NCBI GenBank assembly: GCA_012521855.1
Contig: JAAYLO010000209.1
Location: 1-9,840, forward strand
Direction of reading: 5' to 3'
Origin: Halanaerobiaceae bacterium
GTDB lineage: Bacteria; Bacillota; Halanaerobiia; Halanaerobiales; DTU029
Length of the DNA: 9,840 nt
The translations under genes and the position numbers were made by a program. Below the pieces are notes generated by a model that saw nothing but the letters and a program-made list of their open reading frames with translations, had not been told where the DNA came from and ran no database searches. Position 1 is the stretch's first letter. Every line of letters starts with the position of its first letter. Below, in pieces: positions 1 through 6,333 of this stretch.

Positions 1-652
1 AAAGGGTAACCATCCGCTCAATCTGCTTTTTATTCACAACCGGCATGATACCTGCCTGGATAGGAACATTAATTCCCGCAATGGCTGCCCTTTCCCTGAA
101 GGAATAGAAATATTCATTATCAAAAAAAAGTTGTGTTATCAACTGGTCCGCACCGACATCAACCTTGATTTTGAGATTCCGGATATCCTCTACGATCGAC
201 TGGCATTCCCGGTGCCCTTCAGGATAGCAGGCCGCAATTATATTGAAGTCTCCATTCTCTTTTATAAAGGAAATGAGATCACTGGCATACATAAAATCCT
301 TCTCCGGCGGAATATCAGGGTTGATATCCCCCCGTAATGCCAGTATATTTTCAATATTATTATCCCTGAACTCCTCCAGCATCTCAAGGACTTCTCCCTT
401 GCTGAGATAGATACAGGGAAGATGGGCAACACTTTCAATACCATGATCATTTTTAATGAAAGATGCTATCTCCAGGGTATGCCTGCTGGTCTCACTTCCC
501 CCAGCACCATAGGTCACACTGATAAAATCAGGCTTAAGGTCCGCTAATTCTTCAACAGTATCATAGATAGTCTGGACCGGGGCCGTCCTTTTAGGAGGAA
601 ATATTTCGAAGGAAAAGACCCTCTTCTTTTTGAATAATTCAGATGTTTTCAT
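1..652 (-). CDS. metF: 5,10-methylenetetrahydrofolate reductase (3' end beyond window)
   Basis: FAD enzyme that reduces methylene-THF to methyl-THF in the cytosol, for methionine synthesis or one-carbon flow. About 217 residues are visible of the roughly 290 usual for bacterial MetF; the C-terminus lies beyond base 1. The protein opens MKTSELFKKKRVFSFEIFPPK, with the family's catalytic glutamate at residue 16 (FEIFPPK). It continues through VTYGAGGS, ESVAHLPC, the ALRGD strand motif, AACYPEGH and ADQLITQLFFDN, all in order for the TIM barrel. The ATG at 652 is preferred because AGGTAAGG lies just upstream; an in-frame ATG at 670 would add six residues but has no ribosome binding site. The visible part has no frameshift. 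The gene upstream on the same strand is a broken ABC exporter, so metF probably has its own promoter in 653-828. Confidence 0.96.
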   Translation of the reverse strand, partial: MKTSELFKKKRVFSFEIFPPKRTAPVQTIYDTVEELADLKPDFISVTYGAGGSETSRHTLEIASFIKNDHGIESVAHLPCIYLSKGEVLEMLEEFRDNNIENILALRGDINPDIPPEKDFMYASDLISFIKENGDFNIIAACYPEGHRECQSIVEDIRNLKIKVDVGADQLITQLFFDNEYFYSFRERAAIAGINVPIQAGIMPVVNKKQIERMVTL

Positions 653-684
653 GAAAACCTTACCTCTCATCTTTTTATTTAAAT

Positions 685-738
685 ATTATAATAACATAGA
701 AATACACCCATAGAGTAATATCTGTTATTTATCACTCT
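685..738 (-). promoter_or_regulatory. Possible metF promoter region with inverted repeat
   Basis: Reading the minus strand towards metF, a perfect TATAAT occurs at 690-685, about 33 bases upstream of the ATG. No good -35 box lies 16-18 bases above it. Upstream is an inverted repeat at 712-738: AGAGTnATA and TATnACTCT separated by 9 bases (8 of 9 arm positions pair). It could be an operator of an activator or repressor, but nothing identifies the regulator. I see no SAM riboswitch or T-box structure in this short leader. Confidence 0.3.
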
Positions 739-763
739 CCATAGTTAATAACTATGCCTCTAA

Positions 764-792
764 TGACACAAGGGGACGGTTCTCCTGTGTCA
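764..792 (+). repeat. 29-bp mobile palindrome, copy 1 (A variant)
   Basis: Arms TGACACA and TGTGTCA flank AGGGGACGGTTCTCC. The hairpin pairs the arms, then GG-CC, a G-T wobble, G-C and A-T, and closes on a CGGT loop with one bulged base. It is identical to copy 3 and differs at one base from copies 2 and 4. It lies 36 bases past the stop of the broken ABC gene and 111 bases upstream of the metF start. Relative to the ABC gene it is in the opposite orientation to the other three copies. No U-run follows it, so it is not a classical terminator. Confidence 0.95.
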
Positions 793-828
793 ATTTCAAT
801 ACAATCCCCTACAGAGGAATTCATTACT

Positions 829-2187
829 CTATACTACAGCTTTATTTTTCACAATAAAAACTCTGTCATATTTACCCCTGGTATCATTAAATATTACATG
901 ACTCACATTTACTACAGTTACACCTTCAAGACCTAATAAGGTCTTCTCTATTTCCCGGGCCACCCTGGAATCCAGGTTTGCAAAAGCTTCATCCTGAAAG
1001 ATTATATCTGCTCTGGCCAGAAGTCCCCTGGCAATGGAGATCCTCTGCCTTTCTCCACCGGACAGGTTTTTTCCGTTTTCCTCCAGCATTTCATAGATTC
1101 CATTTTCTTTTCTGCTCAATAAATTATCTAGTCCTGCTTTACTGGCTGCCTCCAGTACTTCTTCTTCAGTATATGGTTTATACAGGGCAATATTATTGAA
1201 AATGGTATCCTCAAAGAGAAAAACATCCTGATAGATAAAGGCAACACTATCATTCAGGCTCTTTTCATTTATCTCCCTGTAATCCACACCATCTACTCTG
1301 ATCTCACCTGTATAATCATCATAAATCATGGATAGTAATTTGATTAAGGTAGATTTGCCTGCTCCACTGGTACCTTTAAGCAGATATTTCTTTACCCTTT
1401 CTATTTTAAAGGATATATCCCTAAAGATCTCCTTTTCTTCATACTTGAAGAAAAGGTTCTTTACTTCTATTTCCCTGTCAAATATGGATTCCTTTTCCTT
1501 TTTTATATTTCTTGAAGTATCCTCTCCCCTTTGTGTAATTTTGTTAAATATTTTTAATGAAGATTTTAATTGATTTACCCTGGGCAAAACTGCAATTATA
1601 CGAAATGCACAGCCATTGGCCAGTTGAAACATGAAGGCTGTCTCCGTTAATGACATTCCCTTTAGAAATAGTCTGGATATATATATTAAAGAACCGATTA
1701 AAAATGCAAATCCTGACAATTCCATTATCCTGCCTTGCCCGTCTGTATAGACATTGTAATCAAATTTTTTCCTCTCAAGGCCTGTTATTGTTCTCAATGC
1801 TTTAGAGAGAAATTTATCTTCTATTCTGTTTAATTTTAATATTTCAAGTCCATTGAAGGTATTGGACATATCTACTGCGAATTTTTCATTTTCTTCTGAA
1901 ACCTTTTCCTGTAATGCAATAGTTCTTTTTTCAAATGTCCTGCTCATTAAAAAGAGTATTATTGACACTGAAAATGTTATTAAGGCGAATTTAAAATCCA
2001 GGAAAGCAATTATGACCAGGGAAACTACATACAATCCGCTGTTGAATATAATGTTTATAAGGGCTAGAAAGAAATCTTTTTCAATTATATTTATATCATT
2101 CCTGGACTTCCGGCTGAAACTTTGATAGGATGAACTTATAATCTTATCAAAGGCCAGAATCCTTACCTCCAGTAATATATCCCTCAT
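829..2187 (-). CDS. ABC exporter, membrane/ATPase part (3' portion of a split gene)
   Basis: Most of a half-size ABC exporter (452 residues open): it lacks the first two membrane helices but keeps the rest of the permease (hydrophobic spans near residues 41-83 and 155-175) and a complete nucleotide-binding domain. Visible motifs are Walker A GTSGAGKST (272-280), Q-loop YQD (Q320), signature LSGGERQR (375-382), Walker B ending in D399-E400 and H-loop His430. ATPase residues are intact. The open frame begins with ATGA overlapping the stop of the N-terminal fragment. The family is normally one polypeptide of 550-580 residues, so this is a frameshift rather than a true two-gene operon. The reading frame upstream of the ATG encodes SRFM, a TGA, then IAFMRD, as expected of the lost junction. 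A further deletion of about ten residues is suggested at SRKSRND (26-31), where relatives carry a longer coupling segment. Substrate unknown. Confidence 0.8.
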   Translation of the reverse strand: MRDILLEVRILAFDKIISSSYQSFSRKSRNDINIIEKDFFLALINIIFNSGLYVVSLVIIAFLDFKFALITFSVSIILFLMSRTFEKRTIALQEKVSEENEKFAVDMSNTFNGLEILKLNRIEDKFLSKALRTITGLERKKFDYNVYTDGQGRIMELSGFAFLIGSLIYISRLFLKGMSLTETAFMFQLANGCAFRIIAVLPRVNQLKSSLKIFNKITQRGEDTSRNIKKEKESIFDREIEVKNLFFKYEEKEIFRDISFKIERVKKYLLKGTSGAGKSTLIKLLSMIYDDYTGEIRVDGVDYREINEKSLNDSVAFIYQDVFLFEDTIFNNIALYKPYTEEEVLEAASKAGLDNLLSRKENGIYEMLEENGKNLSGGERQRISIARGLLARADIIFQDEAFANLDSRVAREIEKTLLGLEGVTVVNVSHVIFNDTRGKYDRVFIVKNKAVV

Positions 2188-2405
2188 AAAGGCAATTCAC
2201 ATAAACCTGGATATGATAAATAATATATGATTATCCCCACTGAAATTAAAGAGATTTTAATAAAATAATCCATACTCCCGATCTGGATACTGCCAATCAG
2301 CAATGATATGACCAGGTTAACAAGAGGTTCATCCAGCACTAGCAGCAGACAGGCCAGGATATACAGGATAAATTTTGATTTTTTCTTCAATAATAGTTCC
2401 TTCAA
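2184..2405 (-). pseudogene. N-terminal fragment of the split ABC exporter
   Basis: About 73 residues starting MKELLLKKKSKF, with one long hydrophobic stretch (residues 12-40, including LACLLLVLDEP) and a second near 50-66: the first two helices of the exporter whose remainder is at 829-2187. The start chosen is TTG at 2405 with AAGGTG seven bases upstream; the longer open frame has no ribosome binding site. The frame ends in TGA overlapping the ATG of the next fragment. Comparing frames places the break shortly before the TGA, around 2195-2215, and the downstream frame contains its own TGA there, so at least one indel and one nonsense change separate the halves. Translational coupling through the ATGA could still make both pieces, but a functional split exporter is unlikely. 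Confidence 0.65.
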
Positions 2406-2435
2406 TTTTACACACCTTATTATAAGGAATTTTCC

Positions 2436-2464
2436 TGTACATCTACTCCAGCAAATTATGTACA
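2436..2464 (-). promoter_or_regulatory. Inverted repeat in the ABC exporter leader (possible operator)
   Basis: Perfect 7-bp arms TGTACAT and ATGTACA are separated by 15 bases. The palindrome sits directly downstream of a TATAAT box on the minus strand (2476-2471), where a transcription start would fall, and 30 bases upstream of the TTG start. That position suits a repressor site. No convincing -35 box is present, and the regulator is unknown. Confidence 0.4.
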
Positions 2465-2545
2465 TATATCATTATACTACAATTATCTCAAATATCCTTT
2501 TTTGCGGAAAATTATTCAGGCATTCTGCAGATTTATATTAGAAAA

Positions 2546-2584
2546 AGCAAAAAACAAAAAGGTGAGAAGGTTCATCTCCTCACC
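2546..2584 (-). terminator. Rho-independent terminator
   Basis: Read on the minus strand, a hairpin with arms GGTGAG/CTCACC (2561-2584), extended by three further inner pairs after one mismatch and closed by a four-base loop, is followed by TTTTTGTTTTTTG. It ends transcription of the minus-strand unit to its right (the flavodoxin genes and the decayed BtrH-like gene) before the ABC exporter. Confidence 0.88.
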
Positions 2585-2594
2585 CTCAATCACC

Positions 2595-2650
2595 ATGTGT
2601 CAAATATCTTTACTCATAGCCCCTACATATGTCAAACACTTTTACTCATA
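2595..2650. repeat. Imperfect 24-bp direct repeat
   Basis: Units at 2595-2618 and 2627-2650 match at 20 of 24 bases, with all four differences transitions. Each unit reads AT(G/A)TGTCAAA, a variable centre, then TTACTCATA. The second unit overlaps the last codons and stop of the decayed gene at 2632-3124, so the first may be a duplicated copy of that gene end. Repeated units of this size also occur at ends of IS21-type elements, but no transposase is present. Confidence 0.7.
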
Positions 2651-3124
2651 ATCTCAACGGCCTGTATTTCCTTCTCCCAGGCTGATTTCAGTAGTGTAGA
2701 AATTTTCTCCCGTACTTCCAGCAAGTTAATATCCCGGCCGGTATTGATATTTTATGCTTCCTGCCATGCTTCATTTACAGCTTTATAAATCCCGGCAAGT
2801 TCTGTCTCTTTCATATTGTCAAAATACTTCCAGGCATAGTATTTCAATGCCCCGTATGTACCCAGAAAATATTCCATATTCCATGATAAATCCGGGTTAA
2901 ATTTTTCTTCAAAATGGCAGATCAAGGCCGGACAGGCTTCAAGACCGCTGGCATTTTCGTCACACCATTCATTGCCTTTCAGGTGGGAAACTGCCATTTT
3001 CCTGATCCTGGTTTTCAACGTTTATGGCCTATATGGAAAACATCTGCCTTTCCTCATCATAACCGGTAATCAATCCCCATTCCTGTACGGCTATATCCCA
3101 TGATACAGCAGGGATACCCCTGTC
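2632..3124 (-). pseudogene. Decayed BtrH/DUF4872-like protein gene
   Basis: Three pieces of one protein lie in order but interrupted. Piece 1 (3032-3124) includes GIPAVSWDIAV and EWGLITGYDEE, resembling the 'GxPV.xW...P..GLITGYD' core of a peptidase-C39-like family related to BtrH_N/DUF4872; it ends in TAG. Piece 2 (2752-3018) is in another frame and includes LKGNEWCDENASGL, a helical segment with YGALKYYAWKYF, and ends EAWQEA followed by TAA. Piece 3 (2632-2751) continues in the frame of piece 2 as LLEVREKISTLLKSAWEKEI and ends MSKSV with TGA, matching the family's C-terminal helix. There is thus one frameshift and two in-frame stops, and the N-terminal half is missing. The family is assigned from memory of its pattern; the decay is read directly. 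A terminator follows at 2546-2584. Confidence 0.68.
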
Positions 3125-3166
3125 TTATGTTTTCCAATTGTGCGGCTCAGGCAGAAAGGGTGGAAA

Positions 3167-3898
3167 TCAGCGCAGCCACCCTCTGAATATACCTCCTTTT
3201 CCGAGAGAGATAATGATAAAGAATATATTGGCAATTATTATAAATAGAAATGAAGGTACCAATACCCGTGTATATTTCACACCTGAAAATTCTCCTTTAT
3301 TGACAGCACCGGCCATCCTGATCATATAGAATAATACCCCCGAATATAAGAATACAATTATGGCAATCTGTCTTAAAAAAATCTCTATTGCCTCAACAGG
3401 CAACCAGTCTCCTCTTTGCACTCCACTTATGATAATACCCAACAGAAAGATCCCCGCAAAGACAAAAAATAGAATCCTCAAAACATTGAGCATGACTCCT
3501 CCGCCGATTCCTATTCCCCCACACCACTCACAGGCACATGCGTGGCAAAAATTCTTAAAGACCTGCATCAAGGCCTCATTTTGTTTCCCCTCAATAAAAC
3601 CTGCATTAGAAATAAGATACACTTTCAGGTGTATTTGATTCACCCTGCAATAACCTTCCATATCCTTCATGAAATAAAGAACATGAGAAGGAACCCCGTC
3701 TACATAAAGGGGCAGAAAAAAAATAACTGTACCCGTATCCTTTAATTTTTTCAATATTCTCCCGTGGTCACCCTTAGTACGCAGGCTTTCCCTTTGAATG
3801 TCGCCCCTGACAAAAAGGCTCTGTAGTGTAAGGAGAAAGCCCGAGGCACTCATTTTCTTTTTTGGACTGCCATTTATCAGTAATATCTTCATCATCAT
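3167..3898 (-). CDS. Flavodoxin-fold NAD(P)H oxidoreductase-like protein with C-terminal membrane domain
   Basis: The N-terminal part follows the FMN-reductase/flavodoxin pattern: KILLINGSPKKK (phosphate loop, residues 4-15), VIFFLPLYVDGVPSH (58-71) and a GGIGIGGG stretch (127-134) after a cysteine cluster (C118, C121, C123, C126). The remaining third is membrane: hydrophobic spans near 140-160, 176-194 and 212-231, with a polar loop VNKGEFSGVKYTR between the last two. Such a tail would anchor the flavin domain to the inner face of the membrane. Compared with relatives, the segment between residues 20 and 55 looks short. The start region is three consecutive ATGs (3898, 3895, 3892) behind GGGGGA; the first is given, but the third leaves the normal MKILLING start. 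The upstream gene's stop TGA overlaps these ATGs, so translation is coupled. Substrate and electron acceptor are unknown. Confidence 0.75.
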   Translation of the reverse strand: MMMKILLINGSPKKKMSASGFLLTLQSLFVRGDIQRESLRTKGDHGRILKKLKDTGTVIFFLPLYVDGVPSHVLYFMKDMEGYCRVNQIHLKVYLISNAGFIEGKQNEALMQVFKNFCHACACEWCGGIGIGGGVMLNVLRILFFVFAGIFLLGIIISGVQRGDWLPVEAIEIFLRQIAIIVFLYSGVLFYMIRMAGAVNKGEFSGVKYTRVLVPSFLFIIIANIFFIIISLGKGGIFRGWLR

Positions 3899-4380
3899 AT
3901 TTCCCCCAATCCGCCTATTGACTCCAGATATGTAAAACTATAGTGTTTATAACCTAAATTCAAAGCATTACGCTTTATCATAAACAAAAAGCTTTCTCTC
4001 TCAGCATCTGTCATCTCTCCGTATGCATATACGCTTAACAGCTCACGCATTCCGTAACGCGTGGTATGATGCATCTCTTTGCCCCTATATATACTCATCG
4101 GTGTAGATATACCAATACTCCTATCCAGAATGTTTTTAACGGGAGGACTATACATACCATAGTAATTCTCCGTTATGATGATAAGTTCATCTGCCCTTCC
4201 AATCTCCTTGCTCACTTCATGCAAACTGTCTTTTATAAAACATTCAGCGGGGTGCTTCGTCCAGCAATTGAAACATCCCCTGCAGGCTGAGTATTTTCCG
4301 TCTACCACTATGATTCTGTCACATTTTTGCAAGAGAAGTTTATTATATTTATTTTCTAAATCATGAATAATCACTCTCAT
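3895..4380 (-). CDS. Flavodoxin family protein (FMN reductase-like)
   Basis: A 161-residue cytosolic flavodoxin-fold protein. It carries the cysteine motif CRGCFNCWTKHPAEC (C33, C36, C39, C47) typical of the iron-sulfur-flavoprotein/NADPH-FMN reductase group, followed by ADELIIITENYYGMYSP (63-79), the usual 'D.ii..tP.Y.g..S' strand and loop. In place of the classical SPR start motif it begins MRVIIHDLEN. RYGMRELLSVYAYGEM (108-123) is the strand after the flavin site. The ATG at 4380 is set by AAAGGAG eight bases upstream. It overlaps the next gene by four bases, and paired short and long flavodoxin-fold genes of this kind recur in clostridia, so the two probably act together. The reaction is not determinable from sequence. 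Confidence 0.82.
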   Translation of the reverse strand: MRVIIHDLENKYNKLLLQKCDRIIVVDGKYSACRGCFNCWTKHPAECFIKDSLHEVSKEIGRADELIIITENYYGMYSPPVKNILDRSIGISTPMSIYRGKEMHHTTRYGMRELLSVYAYGEMTDAERESFLFMIKRNALNLGYKHYSFTYLESIGGLGEI

Positions 4381-4580
4381 ATTTTATACTCCTTTACATA
4401 TATTTCATACACAGAATAGCCATGTTTAATTAAGGACCTGTTTCAATTTAATATTCCACATTATGGGAGATTTTCCTTCCTCCAGAAGATCAAAATTTTA
4501 AGCCATCACTGCCGATTTGCATCCAGCATTACATACTTATTAAGCTTAATCAAAAAATATTAATACATTCAGATAATAGA

Positions 4581-4642
4581 AAATTGTTTTCAATTCTGAT
4601 ACAATCACAATATATTATACAGTTTAACCTTTATTAAGGAGG
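4581..4642 (+). promoter_or_regulatory. Possible promoter and ribosome binding site of the plsC-like pseudogene
   Basis: The 269-base divergent spacer 4381-4649 is AT-rich and holds no gene. Near its right end are TTCAAT (4589-4594) and TATTAT (4613-4618), 18 bases apart, and a strong AAGGAGG (4636-4642) eight bases before the ATG. A small perfect hairpin AATTG-TTTT-CAATT spans 4582-4595 over the -35 area. Signals for the minus-strand flavodoxin operon must lie in the left part, where only its ribosome binding site is clear. Confidence 0.35.
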
Positions 4643-4649
4643 CAGGCAA

Positions 4650-5172
4650 ATGTTATCTGCTACAGCAGTAAAATTTATAAATATTTTACCTGGTAAGCTT
4701 GCCAGATACATACCCAAAAAAATCGTTGATAAATACCTGAAAAAATATGCCAATATACATATAGAGGGAGAAAAAAACTGATAGTGCTGACAAAGATGAT
4801 TTAAAGAAGATTATTAGTCTTGTTAAACAGTGAGAGAGTATATTGATTTTCCCGGAAGGGACCAGAAGCAGGGTTGGTAGTATGATAAAAGCTAAGAAAG
4901 GAATCCTTCTCATTGCGAGAATGACAGGGGCTCCCATTGTACCTATCGGATTATATGGTGCAGAAAAATTGTTACCTATAAACAAAGAAAGGGATATGAG
5001 TACAGAAACCTTTAATTACGCAGATGTTCATATTAATATTGGAAAACAATTTGAACTTCCCCGGAAAATAACAGGACAGAATAAGAAGGATTATGGAGAT
5101 TTCGTCCTGGATTATAGGATGAAAAAAACAGCAGAATTGTTGCCCCAAAATTACAGGGGAGTATATAAATAA
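4650..5172 (+). pseudogene. plsC: 1-acyl-sn-glycerol-3-phosphate acyltransferase-like pseudogene
   Basis: The family acylates lysophosphatidate at the membrane. The N-terminal frame (4650-4781) reads MLSATAVKFINILPGK to IHIEGEKN and then hits TGA-TAG. The C-terminal frame, shifted, resumes at 4783 with SADKDDLKKIISLVKQ, is broken by TGA at 4831-4833 where relatives have a glycine (GGA to TGA), and continues ILIFPEGTRSR (the substrate-phosphate motif), APIVPIGLYG and NYRGVYK to the stop at 5172. The whole middle of the protein, including the catalytic NHxxxxD motif, is missing between IHIEGEKN and SADKDD. Deletion, frameshift and nonsense codon together make it non-functional. A good ribosome binding site (AAGGAGG) remains, so a 43-residue peptide could still be made. 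An open stretch from TTG 4843 to 5172 could be mistaken for a gene. Confidence 0.9.
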
Positions 5173-5208
5173 GTAAACTGACACAGATAAAATCCATATA
5201 ATATTTTC

Positions 5209-6192
5209 TTATATATCAACCTGTGGTTTTGCAAATATCTCACCTGTGTTGATATGTAGAACCTGGCCTTCATCATTTTTCACTATAAGGCTGCCAGTTC
5301 CGTCAATTCCCAGTACTGTTGCTTCAAAGGAATCGTCATACATCTTTACCAAGACCTTTTCCTTGATATAAATAAGCCTTTCTGAATAAGCGGACAAAAT
5401 TTCTGATTCATTTCCAGGCAAAAGGTCTTCCAGATATATCTTTTCAAGCTGGTTTAAAACTTCTACAGCCAGTCTGTTCCGGAATCCCTTTTTCCCGGTA
5501 ACCTCCAATACGGAAGTAGCAATTTCCTCTACTTCCTCCGGAATTTCGCCTGTGTTTATGCCTATACCGACAATTACATAATTTAATGACTGCATTTCCG
5601 CAGATATAGATGCTTCAGTAAGGATACCGCAAATCTTTTTACCTTCAACAAATATATCATTTACCCATTTTATCCTGGGTGTCAGCCCGCAAACACTCTG
5701 TAAAGCTTTGCTGACAGCGACAGCAGCACATATAGTCAATAGCCTGGTTTTTTCAGGAGATAAAACCGGCTTAAGCAACACACTGAGATAAATACCACTG
5801 CCTTTTGGGGAGAAAAAGGGGCGGTTCAGCCGTCCTCTGCCGCCTGTCTGTTCATCTGCCAGAACCACATGGCCTTCCTGCAGCTTGCCCGGATCCTGTT
5901 CTTTAATATAAGTATTGGTAGAATGTATTGTTTCAAGGAGTTCAATGGTTGAACCCAGTCTTTCAGTTGTCAGCATTTCCTGAATTATTTGTCTGCAAAG
6001 ACTGTCATTATCAAAAGCTACACGATAACCTCTGTTTGACAGGGATTCAATCTTATTACCGCTTTTTTTAAGAGAGTTAATTGCTTTCCAGACAGCGTTT
6101 CTACTCACACCCAGTTGTCTCGATATTTCCCCGCCTGTAACAACTTTACCTTTGTTCTTTTCCAGTATATACAAAACTTTTTCCTGCAGCAT
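5209..6192 (-). CDS. birA: Bifunctional biotin-[acetyl-CoA-carboxylase] ligase / biotin operon repressor
   Basis: A 327-residue group II BirA. Residues 5-57 form the winged helix-turn-helix (GGEISRQLGVSRNAVWKAIN, then GYRV). The ligase domain shows HSTNTYIKE (90-98), the adenylate loop GRGRLNR (118-124, usual form GRGRRGR), GIYLSVLLKP, KWVND (175-179), KICGILTE (186-193) and GIGIN (209-213). The SH3-like C-terminal domain follows (about 277-327). It makes biotinyl-AMP, transfers biotin to carrier proteins, and as holo-repressor binds DNA. Start: ATG at 6192; AAGGAG at 6209-6204 would suit GTG 6198 (5-base spacing) better than ATG (11 bases), so two extra residues are possible. It is divergent from bioY across a shared operator, implying autoregulation. 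No defects seen. Confidence 0.97.
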   Translation of the reverse strand: MLQEKVLYILEKNKGKVVTGGEISRQLGVSRNAVWKAINSLKKSGNKIESLSNRGYRVAFDNDSLCRQIIQEMLTTERLGSTIELLETIHSTNTYIKEQDPGKLQEGHVVLADEQTGGRGRLNRPFFSPKGSGIYLSVLLKPVLSPEKTRLLTICAAVAVSKALQSVCGLTPRIKWVNDIFVEGKKICGILTEASISAEMQSLNYVIVGIGINTGEIPEEVEEIATSVLEVTGKKGFRNRLAVEVLNQLEKIYLEDLLPGNESEILSAYSERLIYIKEKVLVKMYDDSFEATVLGIDGTGSLIVKNDEGQVLHINTGEIFAKPQVDI

Positions 6193-6218
6193 ATCCACTC
6201 TCACTCCTTCTCTTATTA

Positions 6219-6246
6219 ATGATAAAGGAAAATGAAAAATAGTCAA
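6219..6246 (-). promoter_or_regulatory. birA promoter
   Basis: On the minus strand TTGACT (6246-6241), 16 bases, then TATCAT (6224-6219). The -35 box is the left arm of the BirA operator palindrome, so bound BirA would occlude it. The transcript would start only a few bases ahead of the ribosome binding site. Confidence 0.65.
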
Positions 6247-6269
6247 CCCTTTTTGAATTAAGGGTTGAC
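6242..6269. promoter_or_regulatory. BirA operator between birA and bioY
   Basis: Perfect 9-bp arms GTCAACCCT (6242-6250) and AGGGTTGAC (6261-6269) are separated by ten AT-rich bases. The outer halves fit the known BirA box pattern, TTGTnAACC spaced about 14-16 bases from GGTTnACAA. It lies midway between divergent birA and bioY and covers the -35 boxes of both. Identification rests on position and half-site sequence. Confidence 0.85.
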
Positions 6270-6292
6270 ATTTTGTGTGTCACCTGTATAAT
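6265..6292 (+). promoter_or_regulatory. bioY promoter
   Basis: Consensus TTGACA (6265-6270) and consensus TATAAT (6287-6292) with a 16-base spacer. The -35 box is formed by the right arm of the BirA operator, predicting repression when biotin is plentiful. Confidence 0.85.
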
Positions 6293-6299
6293 GTTTTTA

Positions 6300-6308
6300 G
6301 GTTGACAA
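6300..6308 (+). promoter_or_regulatory. Extra BirA-like half-site in the bioY leader
   Basis: GGTTGACAA repeats the right half-site of the operator (GGTTGACA at 6263-6270) in direct orientation, 37 bases further on, about where transcription of bioY would begin. No inverted partner is seen nearby. It may be an auxiliary contact or a chance match. Confidence 0.35.
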
Positions 6309-6333
6309 TTTTCTGATAAGGAGTGCAATATAA

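Noticed and set aside
4831..4833. In-frame TGA in the plsC-like gene as a selenocysteine codon
   Set aside because: The position is not a redox site in this family, no selenocysteine insertion hairpin is apparent, and the gene has two further lesions.
5178..5185. TGACACAG just after the plsC-like pseudogene, resembling one arm of the 29-bp palindrome
   Set aside because: Only eight bases match and neither the core nor the second arm follows; within chance expectation.
6275..6283. TGTGTCA-like sequence between the bioY -35 and -10 boxes
   Set aside because: A short match inside a promoter spacer without the GGGGACGG core; not a copy of the repeat.
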